A program made the position numbers and the translations under genes. The notes beneath the pieces are model-generated. The model was not told the origin of the DNA, searched no databases, and was given only the letters and a program-made list of their open reading frames with translations. Below are positions 1 through 10,543 of a DNA stretch of 64,000 bases, in pieces. Within the stretch, counting starts at the first letter, position 1, and the number at the start of each line of letters is the position of its first letter. The stretch comes from Cordylochernes scorpioides (lineage: Eukaryota; Arthropoda; Arachnida; Pseudoscorpiones; Chernetidae), in assembly GCA_030710605.1 (NCBI GenBank), contig CP092886.1:165632573-165696572 (forward strand), in the 5' to 3' direction.

Positions 1-157
1 TATTTTTTTAAATTCAACTCTCTCTCAGTATCGATTATATTTATTTTAATTCATTTTAGAAATATTTATCTATATCTGATGATTTATTTTACTCTGGAAT
101 GCCGTTTTTGTTTTTGTCGTGTCCAATAAAGAGCCTCAAATTCTTTTCGTTTGCCCA
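1..157 (-). mobile_element. 3' end of a Jockey-X LINE copy
   Basis: This is the reverse complement of the Jockey-X tail at about 51300-51440: the last codons of the ORF (Ser-Glu-Ala-Leu-Tyr-Trp-Thr-Arg) and the AT-rich 3' UTR can be matched along its whole length. It stops where the Gypsy-1 LTR begins. The piece of Jockey-X on the other side of Gypsy-1 ends in the reverse transcriptase, so about 1.5 kb of LINE is missing between them and this is not a clean insertion. Confidence 0.75.
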
Positions 158-165
158 ACAAAAAA

Positions 166-248
166 TGTTCAATTTATATACACATTTATTCTTAAATAAT
201 GAGACTTTAAAGGATGCAAATAATCTTCATCTATTTACATACACAACA
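166..248 (-). repeat. Gypsy-1 3' LTR
   Basis: This pairs with 4409-4490. Shared blocks include the outer CAATTTATAT part, the AATGAG-CTTTAA core and the CATCTATTTA-ACAACA end. Divergence between the two copies is visible as several substitutions and small indels, so the insertion is not recent. Confidence 0.65.
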
Positions 249-479
249 CATCTCCCCCCTTAATAATACTCCAGCCGGTATAGGGGTTTCCTGGCTCTCT
301 GAGGTCTAGAACTGCGGACGGGCACTTGCACAGCGGCAGCCTCCGGTTTAGGAGTGCAAGAGGGCACGTGCAAAGCAACAGGCCCTGGTATAGGAGTGCA
401 AGAGGGTACGTGCACTGAGGCAGTCTCCTCCTTGTTTCCTGATGTAACCTCTGGAACCTCCTCTTCACTTTATTTCTGA

Positions 480-1430
480 CTTCCACCTACAGGCTTCTCT
501 CCTGATGTTCGAGGAAGTATCAAATTTCTTGTCTCCACTTGTTTCTTCCTCACAGGTCGCAATTGATTGATATGCCTCTTATACACGACGCCCTCGCAAC
601 TTATAAGGTAGTGACGGTAGCTCAATAATTACAAAATGGTACCTTTTTACCGTTTAGGTCCAGTTGCATAGTTGCGGAAATAAACCTCGCAATCTGTAGT
701 AAACTGCTCCTGCCTTCTTACGGCCTCATGAAATACCTCTCGCGGAGATTTCCCATCTTGGTATTAAATTCGAGAATCTTGATCTTGAACTTCTCTTCAT
801 TAGCAGTTCCGCCGGGGAATTCCTTTATCACAATTTGGGGGAATGCTCTATGAGCAAATAGGAAACTTTGTAGATTCGTCTCTAAAGGTTTCTCAAAAGG
901 TTTTTAAACTCTCTTACATATCTCTCAGCTAAACCATTTGTACTATGATTATACGGACTGGTCTTAATGTGCCGTATACCATTCATTTTGGTAAATTGCT
1001 CGAATTCACCGGAGACAAACTGTCTTCCGTTATGTGTAACAAAAAATTAGGGCAATCCAATTCTGGCGAGAATTTCTCTAAGATGACTTATAATCGTTTT
1101 TCTGGTAATATCTTTGATGATAAAAATTTCTATCCACTTTGAGTATGCGTCCACGAGAACCAAAAACATTCTTCCCATGAACGGACCCGCTAGATCAAGA
1201 TGAAGTCGATGCCACGGTTTTTCGGGCCAAGTCCATTCCGAGATGGTAGCCGGGGGCATGGTTGCCGATTCTTGGCATACTCTACATTCTCTAGTTAACT
1301 CCTCGATGTTACTGTCTATGCCTGGCCACCAGAAAATACCGTCTGGCAATCATCTTCGTTTTAACAATCCCCATGTGTATTTCATGCAAGTCATTTAAAA
1401 TTAAAGATCTTAATTTTTGGGGAATTACCA
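480..1430 (-). pseudogene. Gypsy-1 integrase (decayed)
   Basis: A minus-strand reading at 1047-1349 gives the integrase zinc-binding end and the start of the catalytic core: W-W-P-G-I, a C-x2-C pair in E-C-R-V-C-Q, then H-L-D-L-A-G-P with the first catalytic Asp, and V-L-V-D-A-Y-S-K-W. Integrase inserts the cDNA into host DNA. The rest of the core and C-terminal region continue toward 480 but are broken by frameshifts. It lies downstream of RNase H, as in other Ty3 elements. No functional product is expected. Confidence 0.75.
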
Positions 1431-1435
1431 CTCTT

Positions 1436-2060
1436 TCACGCCATTGAAGACAACCAAACTCCAAACTTAAATTCCTCATTGATCTTATAATGAGGAGCTA
1501 GTGGGTTTTCTCTCGGTACCCTTGTGAATTTCCAGTTGCCTTCTCTAACATTCCTTAATACTATAGACAGTATTTTATCTTGGGGCGTCTCATTAGCCAC
1601 CTCCATAAAAGAGAACGGTACCTCATTCGACTTCCTAAGAAGAAGTACCTGGTCTTCATCAAGAGACTCCCTGACACTCGAATCTAAAGGGAGACGTGAC
1701 AATGCGTCAACATTGGAATTATCACTAGTTTTTCGAAATTCCACAGTATAATTAAAAGCAGCTAATTTTAAGGACCCTCTTTTAATTATGGATGATGCAC
1801 ATATGGGAATTGATTTATGAGGTGAAAATATATGAATTAAGGGTCGGTTGTCTGTGACCAATACAAATTTTCGTCCCAGTAAGTATTGTCTGAATTTCTC
1901 AACGCCAAAAGTTATGCTCAACGCTTTCTTTTCTAGTTGAGAGAAACGTTTTTCCGCTTCAGTTAATAATGTTCTAGAAGCAAAATCTATAAGGCATTCT
2001 TCCTTTATATCATTTCTATGACTCAGAATTACGCCTATTAATAATTATTTACATTTTTAA
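1436..2060 (-). pseudogene. Gypsy-1 RNase H region
   Basis: The minus-strand ORF at 1436-1921 (161 residues) shows Ty3 RNase H features: F-R-Q-Y-L-L-G-R-K-F followed by V-T-D-N-R-P-L, a version of the usual T-D-H-x-x-L block, and later N-V-D-A-L-S-R-L, the linker box before the integrase. The upstream part with the first catalytic Asp is frameshifted. RNase H removes the RNA template during cDNA synthesis. Position between reverse transcriptase and integrase fits. Confidence 0.75.
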
Positions 2061-3470
2061 AATAACATTCGATATTTTTCGTCCAATTCCATCTACAATT
2101 TTTATTCAAAAGTTGAATAGGATAGCGCTAAAATGTTTGCTATATTCTTTATGAATCTATAATAATAAATTAAGAGTCCTATGAAAGATCTTAATTGCGA
2201 AACATTCTTTAGGTTCAGGCGCCTCTATCACTGCTTTAATTTTATTTTCTAAGGGATGCAGTCCATATTTATCTATTTTAAACCCTAAATATTCCACCGA
2301 TTTCTTTTTAAATTTACATTTATATCTGTTTAACTTTAAACCTTTTTCTAGCAATCATCTAAACACTAGATCCAACTTTTGTTCATGATCTTCAAAGTAT
2401 TTTCCTGCAACCAAAATATCATCTATGTAGCAGGCCACACCTGGCAAATCAGAAAATAGGCTTTTCATAATCCTCTGAAATTTATTTGGTGCTACCGCTA
2501 CGTCATATGGTAGTCTTTTTTAAGAAAACAACCTCTTTGTTGTGTTTATATCAACAACAGCTTTGGCTTCTTCCGCTAACATTACTTGTAAGTAAGCCTG
2601 TGATAGGTCTAGAGTCGAAAATACGGTGCTTCTAAATAATTTTAAAAAGATCTCATCGATCGATAGAAGGGGATACCTATCTAATTCTATTGCTTTATTA
2701 GCTGTACATCTAAAATCACCACATATCCTTATACTACCATCCTTTTTTAATACTGGTACTATTGGAGCGGTCCAATATGCATGAACTATAGGTTATAAAA
2801 TGCAAGAATTCACTAAACGATCAATTTCATTCTCTACTTTGTTTTTTAGAGAGAAAGGTAAACTTCTGGCCTTACAAAACACAGGAGTCACATCCTTTTT
2901 TTAATTAAAATGTATTCTATAACGTCCTTTAGACAGCCCAAATCTTTGTTAAACAAATCTGCATACCTATCCATCAAAAATTTCTATATATTTAAATACA
3001 TTTTTATTGTATTCATTATTTAAAATTTTAATGCTAAACAATATAGAATAATCAAGTTTCAACTGTTTAAGCCATTCTCTTCCTAATAAAATTACCTGGA
3101 TTTTTTCATTTACAACTATTAATCGTAAATATTGGTTGGCTTCTTTTACAAAAACATTTATTTGATCTATAATCTCTATTGATTTACCACAAAAGGATTT
3201 TAATCTTAAATTTTTGGAAATAATCTTTTACCTTGCCACATTAATTCTTATAAATATCTTTAGGTATTAACGTAACTGGACTTCCTGTATCTATTGTAAA
3301 GCACAAAGAATAATCATCTACTGTTAAATTTATTGTGGCATCAGTTTCGCCCTGTACAGAATATATAGAGTCCTCTTTTACAAATTTACATCCTACATTC
3401 TTTTACTAGCTTTGCAGACCCTACTTAAATGACCCAGTTTATTACATTTTAAAACAAGTCCTTGTTCTAT
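2060..3470 (-). pseudogene. Gypsy-1 protease and reverse transcriptase (decayed)
   Basis: Reading the minus strand near 3255-3320 gives I-D-T-G-S-P-V, the retropepsin active-site motif, which would process the polyprotein. Near 2400-2435 the reading is C-Y-I-D-D-I-L-V-A-G, the reverse transcriptase motif with the two catalytic aspartates. The segment at 2157-2354 (N-R-Y-K-C-K-F, V-E-Y-L-G-F-K-I-D) matches the thumb region of Ty3 polymerases. Multiple stops and frameshifts break the frame, so this is a pseudogene. Confidence 0.7.
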
Positions 3471-4200
3471 GATGTAAAACAGATGCCACGTGTGAATGTC
3501 TTTCACCACATCTATAACACACTATTTTGCCTTTGCCACTTTGTCTGAAAGGCCTATACTGCGCCGTACTATTATTGTACTCACCCTTTTTATCCTTTCA
3601 ATTCACAGGGGATATCTTGGCCACTAATTTATCTTGTAATTCTCTTGTATTTATCTCCGCCAATCCGAACGAGATCGCCACTGCAAAAACTTTATTAAGG
3701 GTGACATCATCGTCCTCTTGTAGTAGCTTCTTTTGCAGGATTTCCGACTTGATTCCAGCCACAAAACGGTCTCGCATCATGGTTCCCAACATATCGACGA
3801 AATTACAATTTATTGCCAAATGTTTCAATTCTATAAGATATTCCGAAATTGATTCTCCTTCCTGTTGAATTCTCTTTAAAAATCTGCATCGCTGTGGTAT
3901 CACTTTCTTCTTTGGATCCAAATGCAGCTTAATTATTTGAATGATAGTATCATAGGGTTGATCTTTCATTAGACCAGGAAGAAAATGTCGTTTCCCTGCT
4001 TCAAAGTTTCAGAATCTGGTAGCGAGGTAAAAATCAGCACTTTAATCTCCTCCTTCAGATGCCAAAAAGAAAGCCTCAAATTTTTGTACAAAAAGATCGA
4101 AGTGTCCTCCACTAGGCTATAGCATCTAAAAGGTACTATTAACTTTGAACTTGTCATGCTGATCTTTTCTACTCATTTGTTTTCTTGATCCAGGTAGCTT
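3420..4200 (-). pseudogene. Gypsy-1 Gag with zinc knuckles
   Basis: The minus-strand ORF at 3598-3969 (123 residues) has the retrotransposon Gag core: R-C-R-F-L-K-R-I-Q-Q-E-G-E-S-I-S-E-Y-L followed by M-R-D-R-F-V-A-G-I. Downstream, about 3420-3520, a broken reading gives C-Y-R-C-G-E-R-H and C-F-K-M, remnants of paired CCHC knuckles that bind RNA. Gag forms the particle shell. Frameshifts separate the parts. Confidence 0.7.
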
Positions 4201-4408
4201 AAAAGATGTAATCTTAACTCATTTTCCTATTTTTCCTCTCCATAATCCGAGAGTCAGATTTGTTTAAAAGATGTAGTTGTTATACTTGCATAGACGCCGT
4301 TTTCTTCAGCTTTTTACTGGCTCTGTAGATCGCGCATCCTCGTCGCCACTTTTGTTGTGTCGTAATTAGACGTACAAGAGCTCAAACTTGACCATGGCCA
4401 ACAACAAA

Positions 4409-4490
4409 TGTCCAATTTATATATACATATATTTTTACATAATGAGGCTTTAATAATACAAATAATATTCATCTATTTATATAAACAACA
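4409..4490 (-). repeat. Gypsy-1 5' LTR
   Basis: Partner of 166-248. The primer-binding site would lie at about 4391-4408 on the minus strand, but I could not match it to a tRNA 3' end. It abuts Jockey-X sequence at 4491. Confidence 0.6.
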
Positions 4491-5560
4491 GTTAATATAT
4501 AGCGAGAAGAGTAGAGGACTGAGCACAGATCCCTGAGGTACACCTGCCCATGTTCTTCGGTCCTTGGAAAATGTTCCATTGACCCGAACCTTTATCCTTC
4601 TCCCCCTTAAGAAGTCTGCAATCCAGATTAAGATTTTTCCTCTTACTCCGATGTTGTGCAGCCTTTCAAATAATTTCTACACTCGATCAAAAGCTGAGGT
4701 CATATCCAGGAATACGGCCGTTGTCTTCTTTGGCGGTTTTTCCTAGAAATCTATTATTGATTGACAGAAGTAGAACAGTTTATCAGTTGTACAGTGTCTG
4801 GATCTTTAGGCAGTTTGGTAGAAGTTTATTTTATTATTGTTATTGAGCCAGACTATGAGCCTAGAGTGGATAATTCATTCTGTTATTTTACAAAGTATGC
4901 TGGTAAGAGCAATTGGCCGATAGTTCTTGCATTCCTTGGCATCTTTGTTTGGTTTCAGTATTGGCACTATAATTGATATCTTCCAATTCTTTGGTAGTTT
5001 ACCAGTTTGCCATGAAATGTTCAGTATTCGTAGGAGTTGATTTTTAGCTTCGTCTCCAAAGTGCTTAATCATTTGACCAAAGATTAGAGCATCTCCAGGT
5101 GACATCTTGGATTTAACTTTCCTGTTGATGAATTTAGCTCATTCAGTGTGAAGTCTCTCGAGTAAATAACTTGTTGATGGTAATTTCTTGCTTGTTTAAC
5201 TATTCAGCAATTATGTCAGCTATCTGTTTGTTCGTTCTCGCTGTTCATATCGGTTAGAGTATTGGAGGATTAGTTTTGGTTTTGATTGTTTTATAACACT
5301 AATTATATTCCAATGATGGCTTTCCTTTTTGGATCCATTTTTTCGCAGAATTCTGCCCATTTTTTTTGTTTGAATATCCAAATTTCTTGTTCTATTTTGT
5401 GACTAATTTCAATGAGTTCCTTTATGATATCTTCTGTTTTATTTGTTTTAAGAAGTTCATTTTTATTGTCTTTCTCTCTGCAATCATTGCCTCGATATTG
5501 TGGTCCTTCCAGTAAAGTATTCACAGGTATTTACGTCTACCTCTAGGTATCGATACTTTT
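4491..5560 (-). pseudogene. Jockey-X reverse transcriptase, truncated
   Basis: The pieces 5303-5524 and 4875-5105 give the region before the polymerase (K-K-W-A-E-F-C-E-K-M-D-P-K-R-K) and the start of the fingers (G-K-L-P-K-N-W-K-I-S-I-I-V-P-I-L-K-P and Y-R-P-I-A-L-T-S). The frame is broken between them. It ends at Gypsy-1 before the YADD motif, so no active polymerase is possible. The homologous copy at 43378-44064 is better preserved. Confidence 0.7.
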
Positions 5561-5618
5561 GCAGCTTTGGATATGTTCAAAGATAAATTTTCCATTTTTT
5601 TGTCAATCGTTCTGTGAT

Positions 5619-6257
5619 TTAATTTTTCGTTGCACAGTTCTTCAAGCTTCTCTGTAATTTTTTTCCCAGTGTTCTTCTATTCTGTTGGAAATTCTCAATT
5701 TTGAATTTTAGGGTTGTTAAAATTGGTCTGTGGTCACTGATTGCACTTTTCAGAATTTTCCATTGTGTTGTGGGTGCGATGTTGTAATTTATCGCTGTGA
5801 TGTCTATTGCGGATTCTGTGCCTGTGGACTCGGATAGATAGGTGTTCTTTTCGTTATTTAACGGTGTAAGGTCGAGGTCGGTTAGCATGTCCTCAACCTG
5901 CTGACCTTTGTTATCCTGGTCAGGTGATCCCCAAGTTGGTCTTTCGGCGTTAAAATCACCAAGTATGATTGCGATATCCGAAGACGCTTCACTTAATGTC
6001 TCTATCAGGCCTGTATTGATGCTAATATTATCGTGGTGATAAACATTTATGATTGGAATTGTTTTACCTGTAAGATAGATTTCTATTGCCTGAGCTTCTG
6101 TCGTGCCTTCTCTAGGCTTACTCTGATTATAGGCGATTTCCTTAAATTTGATTTCTAGAGTTTTAATCAAAACGGCAAGTCCTCCTCCGAATTTTCCCGG
6201 TCTGTCCATTCGTAGTGTTGTATAATCTTTGATATTGAATCTCAGATTCTGATTCAA
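5619..6257 (-). pseudogene. Jockey-X endonuclease domain
   Basis: This 212-residue minus-strand frame has the exonuclease-endonuclease-phosphatase fold of LINE ORF2 proteins: K-F-G-G-G-L-A-V-L-I near residue 25, I-I-L-G-D-F-N-A-E-R-P-T-W-G-S near 95, and S-A-I-S-D-H-R-P-I-L near 170 with the catalytic D-H pair. It would nick the target DNA to prime reverse transcription. The N-terminal strand is missing and the downstream polymerase is frameshifted. The plus-strand copy at 42360-42670 is a close match. Confidence 0.8.
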
Positions 6258-6621
6258 TTTTGTCTCCTGAGGACATTTAATATGTACATTGTTGTCACAG
6301 AGAAGACAAGTCAGCTCTTTATTTTCCTCTGGGTACCATTTATATTGAGTTGTAGTAGATTGAATTTATCCTCGTAGTAGATTTCTCATCATGAGCTTGA
6401 GCTGCAGCTCCTGACGCGGCGGTTACCCCGGACGCGGTGGCATTACTGGAGATATCAGTTTTGCTCTTCATTTGAAAATGGGTGCCGTTGCAACGTTAGT
6501 CATCTTGGAAACGAACCAGAATTTGGTCAAATATTCCAAGGGTCCAGGGGGACCGCAAGGAGGTGTGGTCGAACTTCTCCCCTTCCACTTGGAACGCCGT
6601 CACTACAGGATGAAGCACTCT

Positions 6622-7690
6622 TGGTGAATTTTTAAATTGTGATTCAGAATCTGCCACTGAAGCTTTACGAGCGTTTCGTTCCTTTAAAGATATTCGGAGC
6701 GGTAAAGGACCAATGAGTTGCTACTCTCTAAAGCGATTGATTAAAAGTTTTGAGGAAACTGGATCTCTGGAAGCAAAACCTCGGAGTGGAAGACCATCGA
6801 CATGCTAGTCAGTGGCTGTTACGGTTTTGCAGAATGCTGAAGCTATTGAAACGTTATCCCCGTATGGAGAAGTAAGTGCTAGACAAGTTTCTCGACAAAC
6901 GGGGATTTCGTATGGAACAGTTTGGAGAGAACACACATTTAGAATTTTTCTATAAAAATATCCTAACAAAATTCAAAGTTTTCACGAGTTGAAAGTCAGC
7001 GATTTTGAGAAGCGTCAAGAATTCGCTGCATGGGTTTTCCGGCAAATTGATATTGATGAAAACTGGCTGTCAAATGTTCTAAGAACAGATGATGCTCACT
7101 TTTATCTAAAGGGAGAATTTAACATTCAAAACTGCCTCATTTTGGCAACAGAAAACCCTAGGAATTTTACAGAAATACCACTCCATCAGCACAGAGTTAC
7201 AGTTTTGTGTGGGTTCACTTCTTCTTTTATTATTGGGCCATTTTTCTTTGAAAAATTCAATGGAAGAACTTTTAAAACCGTTTTTGTAACTGGTGAACGT
7301 AATGTTAACTTTTAAGAAAAGGTTATTCCCATATTGCAGGACAGACAAGCACTAAGCGAAATAACATTCATGCAAGATGGAGGACCTCCTCATATCTCCC
7401 GCGGTGCCATCACCAGACTTGACGCCTTACAATTTCGGTTATGGGGGTACATTAAGCCGCGTTTTTATCGATGCCGGCCTACCACATTGGCCATGTTGAA
7501 GGCTTCTATCAGATGGCACGTTTTATAAATTTCAACTATTTAATTGTGACCATTCTGTCATCTATCGTCTGCAGGCGGTGTTTGAGAATGAAGGGCGCCA
7601 CATTGAGCAAGGATTGTGACCTAATACAAGAGAGAAGGCAGTTACCTCATGTGTTATATTTTGCAGCTCTTTGTTTTGGGTTATGGGAAT
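6622..7690 (+). pseudogene. DUF4817/Tc3-like transposase (decayed)
   Basis: Translating piecewise gives an N-terminal helix-turn-helix region (A-L-R-A-F-R-S-F then F-E-E-T-G-S-L-E-A-K-P-R-S-G-R-P-S), a second helix block, then W-V-F-R-Q-I-D with T-D-D-A-H-F containing the first catalytic Asp, R-V-T-V-L-C-G-F, and T-F-M-Q-D-G-G-P-P-H-I with the second Asp. The third block, intact in the other copy as L-T-P-C-D-F-C-L-W-G-Y, is frameshifted here. The protein would cut and paste the element by its terminal repeats. An in-frame stop follows the first third and the frame shifts at least three times. Confidence 0.8.
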
Positions 7691-7699
7691 AATAAATGC

Positions 7700-8330
7700 T
7701 GTCCTCACATCTTGACTCTTTTTTTTCTGTAAACAGTAATTTTTTGTGTCATTTGCCCACATTTTATATTATGTCGGGCAGGCCAAAGTGTTATAACTTC
7801 TCGAATAACACTGGGATACACAATTTTACCCCTAATGTTTAGTTTATCGCTTTTCGCTCATTAGAAGAAAAAGCATAAGGAATAATCTCTCTATCTCCCT
7901 CAACTTTAGATATTTTGCGCAAAAAATAATACAAAATGATTTTACTACCACGTTTTTCAACGCAAAAGTTCGATTTAAAAATGATTTTTTTTTAGGGGAT
8001 ACATTTTCAAAATTATGTACAGTATAATAAACAATGATAACATTTGACAAACCCATAGGATATTTGGAATAAAGTACGACAAATATATTTTGTCACTCCC
8101 CTCTATATTTCATTTTTGGATCATGACAAATATCCAGTTAAATAGTAAAGTATCGACAATTAGTCAAGAAACTATACATTCCTTATAGCACGAATTCCTA
8201 TTAGTAGTGCCATCATAATTTTTGGTACTATATTAACATTTCAAAAATAGTGTATTGATATCAGCAGTTATTTTCAAACATTCAATTTATTTCACAAAAC
8301 TCCATCTAAAATATAAATATTTTTTATACA
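7700..8330 (+). other. Non-coding 3' part of the Tc element, no separate gene
   Basis: The stretch matches 40850-41470 in inverse orientation, including the block around GTCGGGCAGGCCAAAGTGTT and the run near TTTTCAACGCAAAAG. Small reading frames here are not conserved between the copies, so I read it as non-coding element DNA. Confidence 0.6.
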
Positions 8331-8719
8331 TGTTTTAATTTGCATATACCTATTTTACATATCTCAGATTGTATTTAAAAATCGTCAACCAATTCTTCTA
8401 ACTTTTGGCGAAATGGTGTTTTATTAATTTATCATTTGATATTATTAGGGTTCTTTCCTGGTATTCAAAAGTAAAAATACGTGTCGTTCAGTTATATTTT
8501 TCAATTTATCAAACAATTTGGCCGCTGAATCTCTGATTCTGGTAGAGCGCCATCTAGCGAATAAAGTTGTAACTAAAATCAATTTCGAATTTTTCATTAT
8601 TTGCCATAAAAAATCCCATTGCATCCTGAACACAATGGTGTTTACCGCATTGCTCTAGCGCAAATATTCGCGGAGTTATTAATTTTTAAAGTTGTGCGGG
8701 ACTTTTGGATCACCCTGTA

Positions 8720-8777
8720 TTTGAATAAAAGCATTTAAATGGGTAAAACCCGGGCGTTGCCCGGGTCATTCGGCTAG
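8720..8777 (+). mobile_element. Helitron-A 3' terminus fragment
   Basis: The fragment carries ACCCGGGC-GTT-GCCCGGGT, a perfect 8-bp hairpin, 7 bases upstream of CTAG followed by T. A short hairpin upstream of a CTRR end with a T flank is the diagnostic Helitron 3' structure. Only the last 58 bp remain here, cut on the left by the Tc element. Confidence 0.75.
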
Positions 8778-8889
8778 TTAAAATATACAAGTATCAGAGT
8801 CATCAATTCTGCCATCGTTTGCTTTTGTGAATGGAATGCTTTTACGTAATATACGTAACTAATATGACTAAAATTTTAGCAGTATGTAT

Positions 8890-9499
8890 AGTAGAATCTG
8901 GAAAACTTATATTGAATATTTCAGGTCTCTATCCCGAATATTCTTCGAGTTATTTGCAAATTTGAGTTGCAAATTTGCTCTTTCGCTCGCAAACAGCGCC
9001 TCTAGCGGTGGAGATGGAAGGTAATATCAGCTGACCTAATGTACATGTAAAACGTGTTTTAACAGGACATAGAAAAAATATGGAAGAGATATTTGTCGCA
9101 TTTTTAGCCAAGAAAAATTGAAATTGACAGGTTCTGGGCAAAAATAGTTGTTTTTTTTTTTTTAGTCAGAAAATGATTATGACAATATTGCTGTATCATA
9201 TTTGATTATCAGATACAAAATTATATCCGGAAAAATTCCAAAAAGCAGAGACCACGGGTGAAGCCAGTTCATTTTTAGTATGCAGAAACAAAATTCTAAC
9301 AGAAAAACATTCATTCGAGCAGAAGACACAAAGCCAGATCATCTCTTTATAAAAATATCGCTTCTCAGACACAAAGTTTGGAGCGGGACGTTTCACAAGA
9401 ATGACATCCACGGCGCCAATTTATAACTGTAACGAATAGTATTTGAATAAAAGCATTTAATCGAGTAAAACCCGGGCGTTGCCCGGGTCATTCGGCTAG
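8890..9499 (+). mobile_element. Non-autonomous Helitron-A
   Basis: It ends at 9499 with the same GC hairpin and CTAG as at 8774-8777. The body matches the complete copy 55934-56440 (blocks AGTCAGAAAATGATTATGAC, ATTCCAAAAAGCAGAGACC, GTTTGGAGCGGGACGTTTC). There is no Rep-helicase gene, so it is non-autonomous. The 5' end is not clear. Confidence 0.75.
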
Positions 9500-9903
9500 T
9501 ATATGCATAAATATATCACTATCTGGCATTCTTACAAGAATGGGCGAGCTTTTAGATATTCATAATGGATATTTAATATGGACAAATATTATTATTGTCA
9601 GAAATATTTTAGCAAAATTATATTGGAGGCATTATCACATTATATAATAATTCAATTTCACCACCACTTTAGAACCCTAAGTCCAATCAAGTTTGAGACA
9701 ACTCAAGGTAAACATTTACTTTTATCTCGCGTTTTTAATCGTAATAAATATATTATTTAAAATGGTCAAAACCTTTTTCATTTTCATATAGTTCTGCTGG
9801 CGAATGTAGGAAACAAGGCCTTTTATAGACAAAGGTAAAATTAAGAATTGAATGGGAATTTTTGTAGTGTTCAACTATTTGATTTATCTCAAATTCTACT
9901 TAC
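9500..9903. other. No recognised feature
   Basis: AT-rich sequence. Short plus-strand frames are not convincing. I see no repeat shared with the rest of the window. Confidence 0.5.
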
Positions 9904-10005
9904 GTCAAGACCACAGGTACAGACGCTCTTGGTTTTCCCATTTCTCCTTTTGGGCGTGGAGTAGATTGGTTCTTCGCATTTTTCTTGTCGGCCAAACATT
10001 CTCGC
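9904..10005 (-). CDS. Candidate internal exon of unrecognised host gene (class 2)
   Basis: On the minus strand a TGATGCAG acceptor is followed by a 102-nt open stretch and a strong GTAAGTAG donor. All three minus frames are open, but phase 0 begins with Ala-Arg-Met-Phe-Gly and contains C-E-E-P-I-Y-S-T-P and V-C-T-C-G. This aligns without gaps to the 102-nt candidate exon at 27153-27254, with 10 of 34 residues identical, including Y-S-x-P and C-x-C-G. Equal length, equal phase and shared residues argue for duplicated exons of one gene. I do not recognise the protein family. The acceptor pyrimidine tract is weak. Confidence 0.5.
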
Positions 10006-10172
10006 CTGCATCACAATGCTTTGAACGTTTCATTCTGAATATTAAGAAGTGACACTACCTTGTATTAGACTTATCAAAATATGTGAATATCTATCTACTT
10101 ATATAATTGCCTTATTCTGTCTGTGTGAAGTTAACGGATAGATTTTGGTCAGAATGGATAAAATAAAAAAAG

Positions 10173-10248
10173 TGTCAAGGGATGGGAATCGAACCCACGA
10201 CCTCCCGCTTCCCGGGCAGATGCCATGACCACTAGGCTACCCTGGACA
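10173..10248 (-). pseudogene. tRNA-like sequence or tRNA-derived SINE head
   Basis: The minus strand has a near-complete cloverleaf outline: acceptor arms pairing at six of seven positions, a D-arm with TAGCCTAGTGGTCA, and a T-arm with GTGGGTTCGATTCCCAT, followed by a T-run terminator. The anticodon loop lacks the usual U before the anticodon (it reads CCGGGAA), and GGG would be an unusual eukaryotic anticodon. I think it is a tRNA pseudogene or SINE head with Pol III A and B boxes. Confidence 0.6.
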
Positions 10249-10345
10249 TATTTTTCCGTTCATAATATAATATGAATATTTATATAATAACTGCTCTAAT
10301 TTGAAATATTTGGTAGGTTTTATTTATTTATATATTTTCATTTTA

Positions 10346-10420
10346 GATATAAAGCTTAATGGTTAGGTGTGCGGCTTCGTATTTCCACAACCTTGGTTCG
10401 AAACTTAGCCTGGGTGTTTT
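10346..10420 (+). pseudogene. Degenerate tRNA-like sequence with A and B boxes
   Basis: The sequence has TTAATGGTTAGGTGTGCGG (A-box like), then GGTTCGAAACT (B box) and a run of seven T about 12 bases later. The stems are poor. It lies about 100 bp from the tRNA-like sequence on the other strand, so the two form a divergent pair. Confidence 0.4.
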
Positions 10421-10543
10421 TTTAAAATATATTATTGAAGCAAAGTTTTTTTACAGTACCAAGATTTCCATACATAGGTAAAAAAAGTACGAGGAAAACG
10501 ATAGGCTATTTTAAATTATATATATATTAAATACTAGCGGATG

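Larger units (their letters stand above)
166..4490 (-). mobile_element. Gypsy-1, decayed Ty3-type LTR retrotransposon with very short LTRs
   Basis: Read on the minus strand the order is LTR, Gag, protease, reverse transcriptase, RNase H, integrase, LTR, which is the Ty3/gypsy order. The two LTR-like repeats are 166-248 and 4409-4490, only about 83 bp each. A G-rich polypurine tract (minus-strand AAGGGGGGAGATG) lies directly inside the left LTR, as expected for the 3' LTR of a minus-strand element. All ORFs carry stops and frameshifts. The domain sequences resemble the K02A2.6-like group, by impression only. Exact LTR edges are uncertain because both copies have a CAACAA-type flank. Confidence 0.8.
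4491..6480 (-). mobile_element. Jockey-X LINE, endonuclease and partial reverse transcriptase
   Basis: This minus-strand non-LTR element runs from a possible Gag end near 6400 through an AP-type endonuclease (5619-6257) to the reverse transcriptase, cut off at 4491 just after G-V-P-Q-G-S-V-L-S-P and the Y-I-N block. The same family occurs at 42353-44850, 39300-39545, 50557-51430 and 1-157. A cysteine-rich C-L-L-C-D-N-N-V-H-I-K-C box near 6290 is probably the end of ORF1. Confidence 0.8.
6480..8719 (+). mobile_element. Tc-type DNA transposon with DUF4817-like transposase, copy 1
   Basis: The transposase remnant is followed by a long AT-rich 3' part and a terminal sequence ending at 8719 (GCGGGACTTTTGGATCACCC then TGTA). 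A second copy lies inverted at 40441-42345 with the same terminal sequence at its outer end, and a third 3' end lies at 51502-51900. The 5' terminus is not identifiable. The 3' end abuts a bare Helitron-A terminus at 8720, suggesting insertion into a Helitron. Confidence 0.75.

Noticed and set aside
166..6480. Clean insertion of Gypsy-1 into one Jockey-X copy
   Set aside because: The LINE pieces on the two sides are not contiguous; about 1.5 kb is missing and no matching duplication is seen.
10173..10248. Functional tRNA-Pro or other tRNA gene
   Set aside because: No U before the anticodon, an unusual GGG anticodon and an acceptor mismatch.
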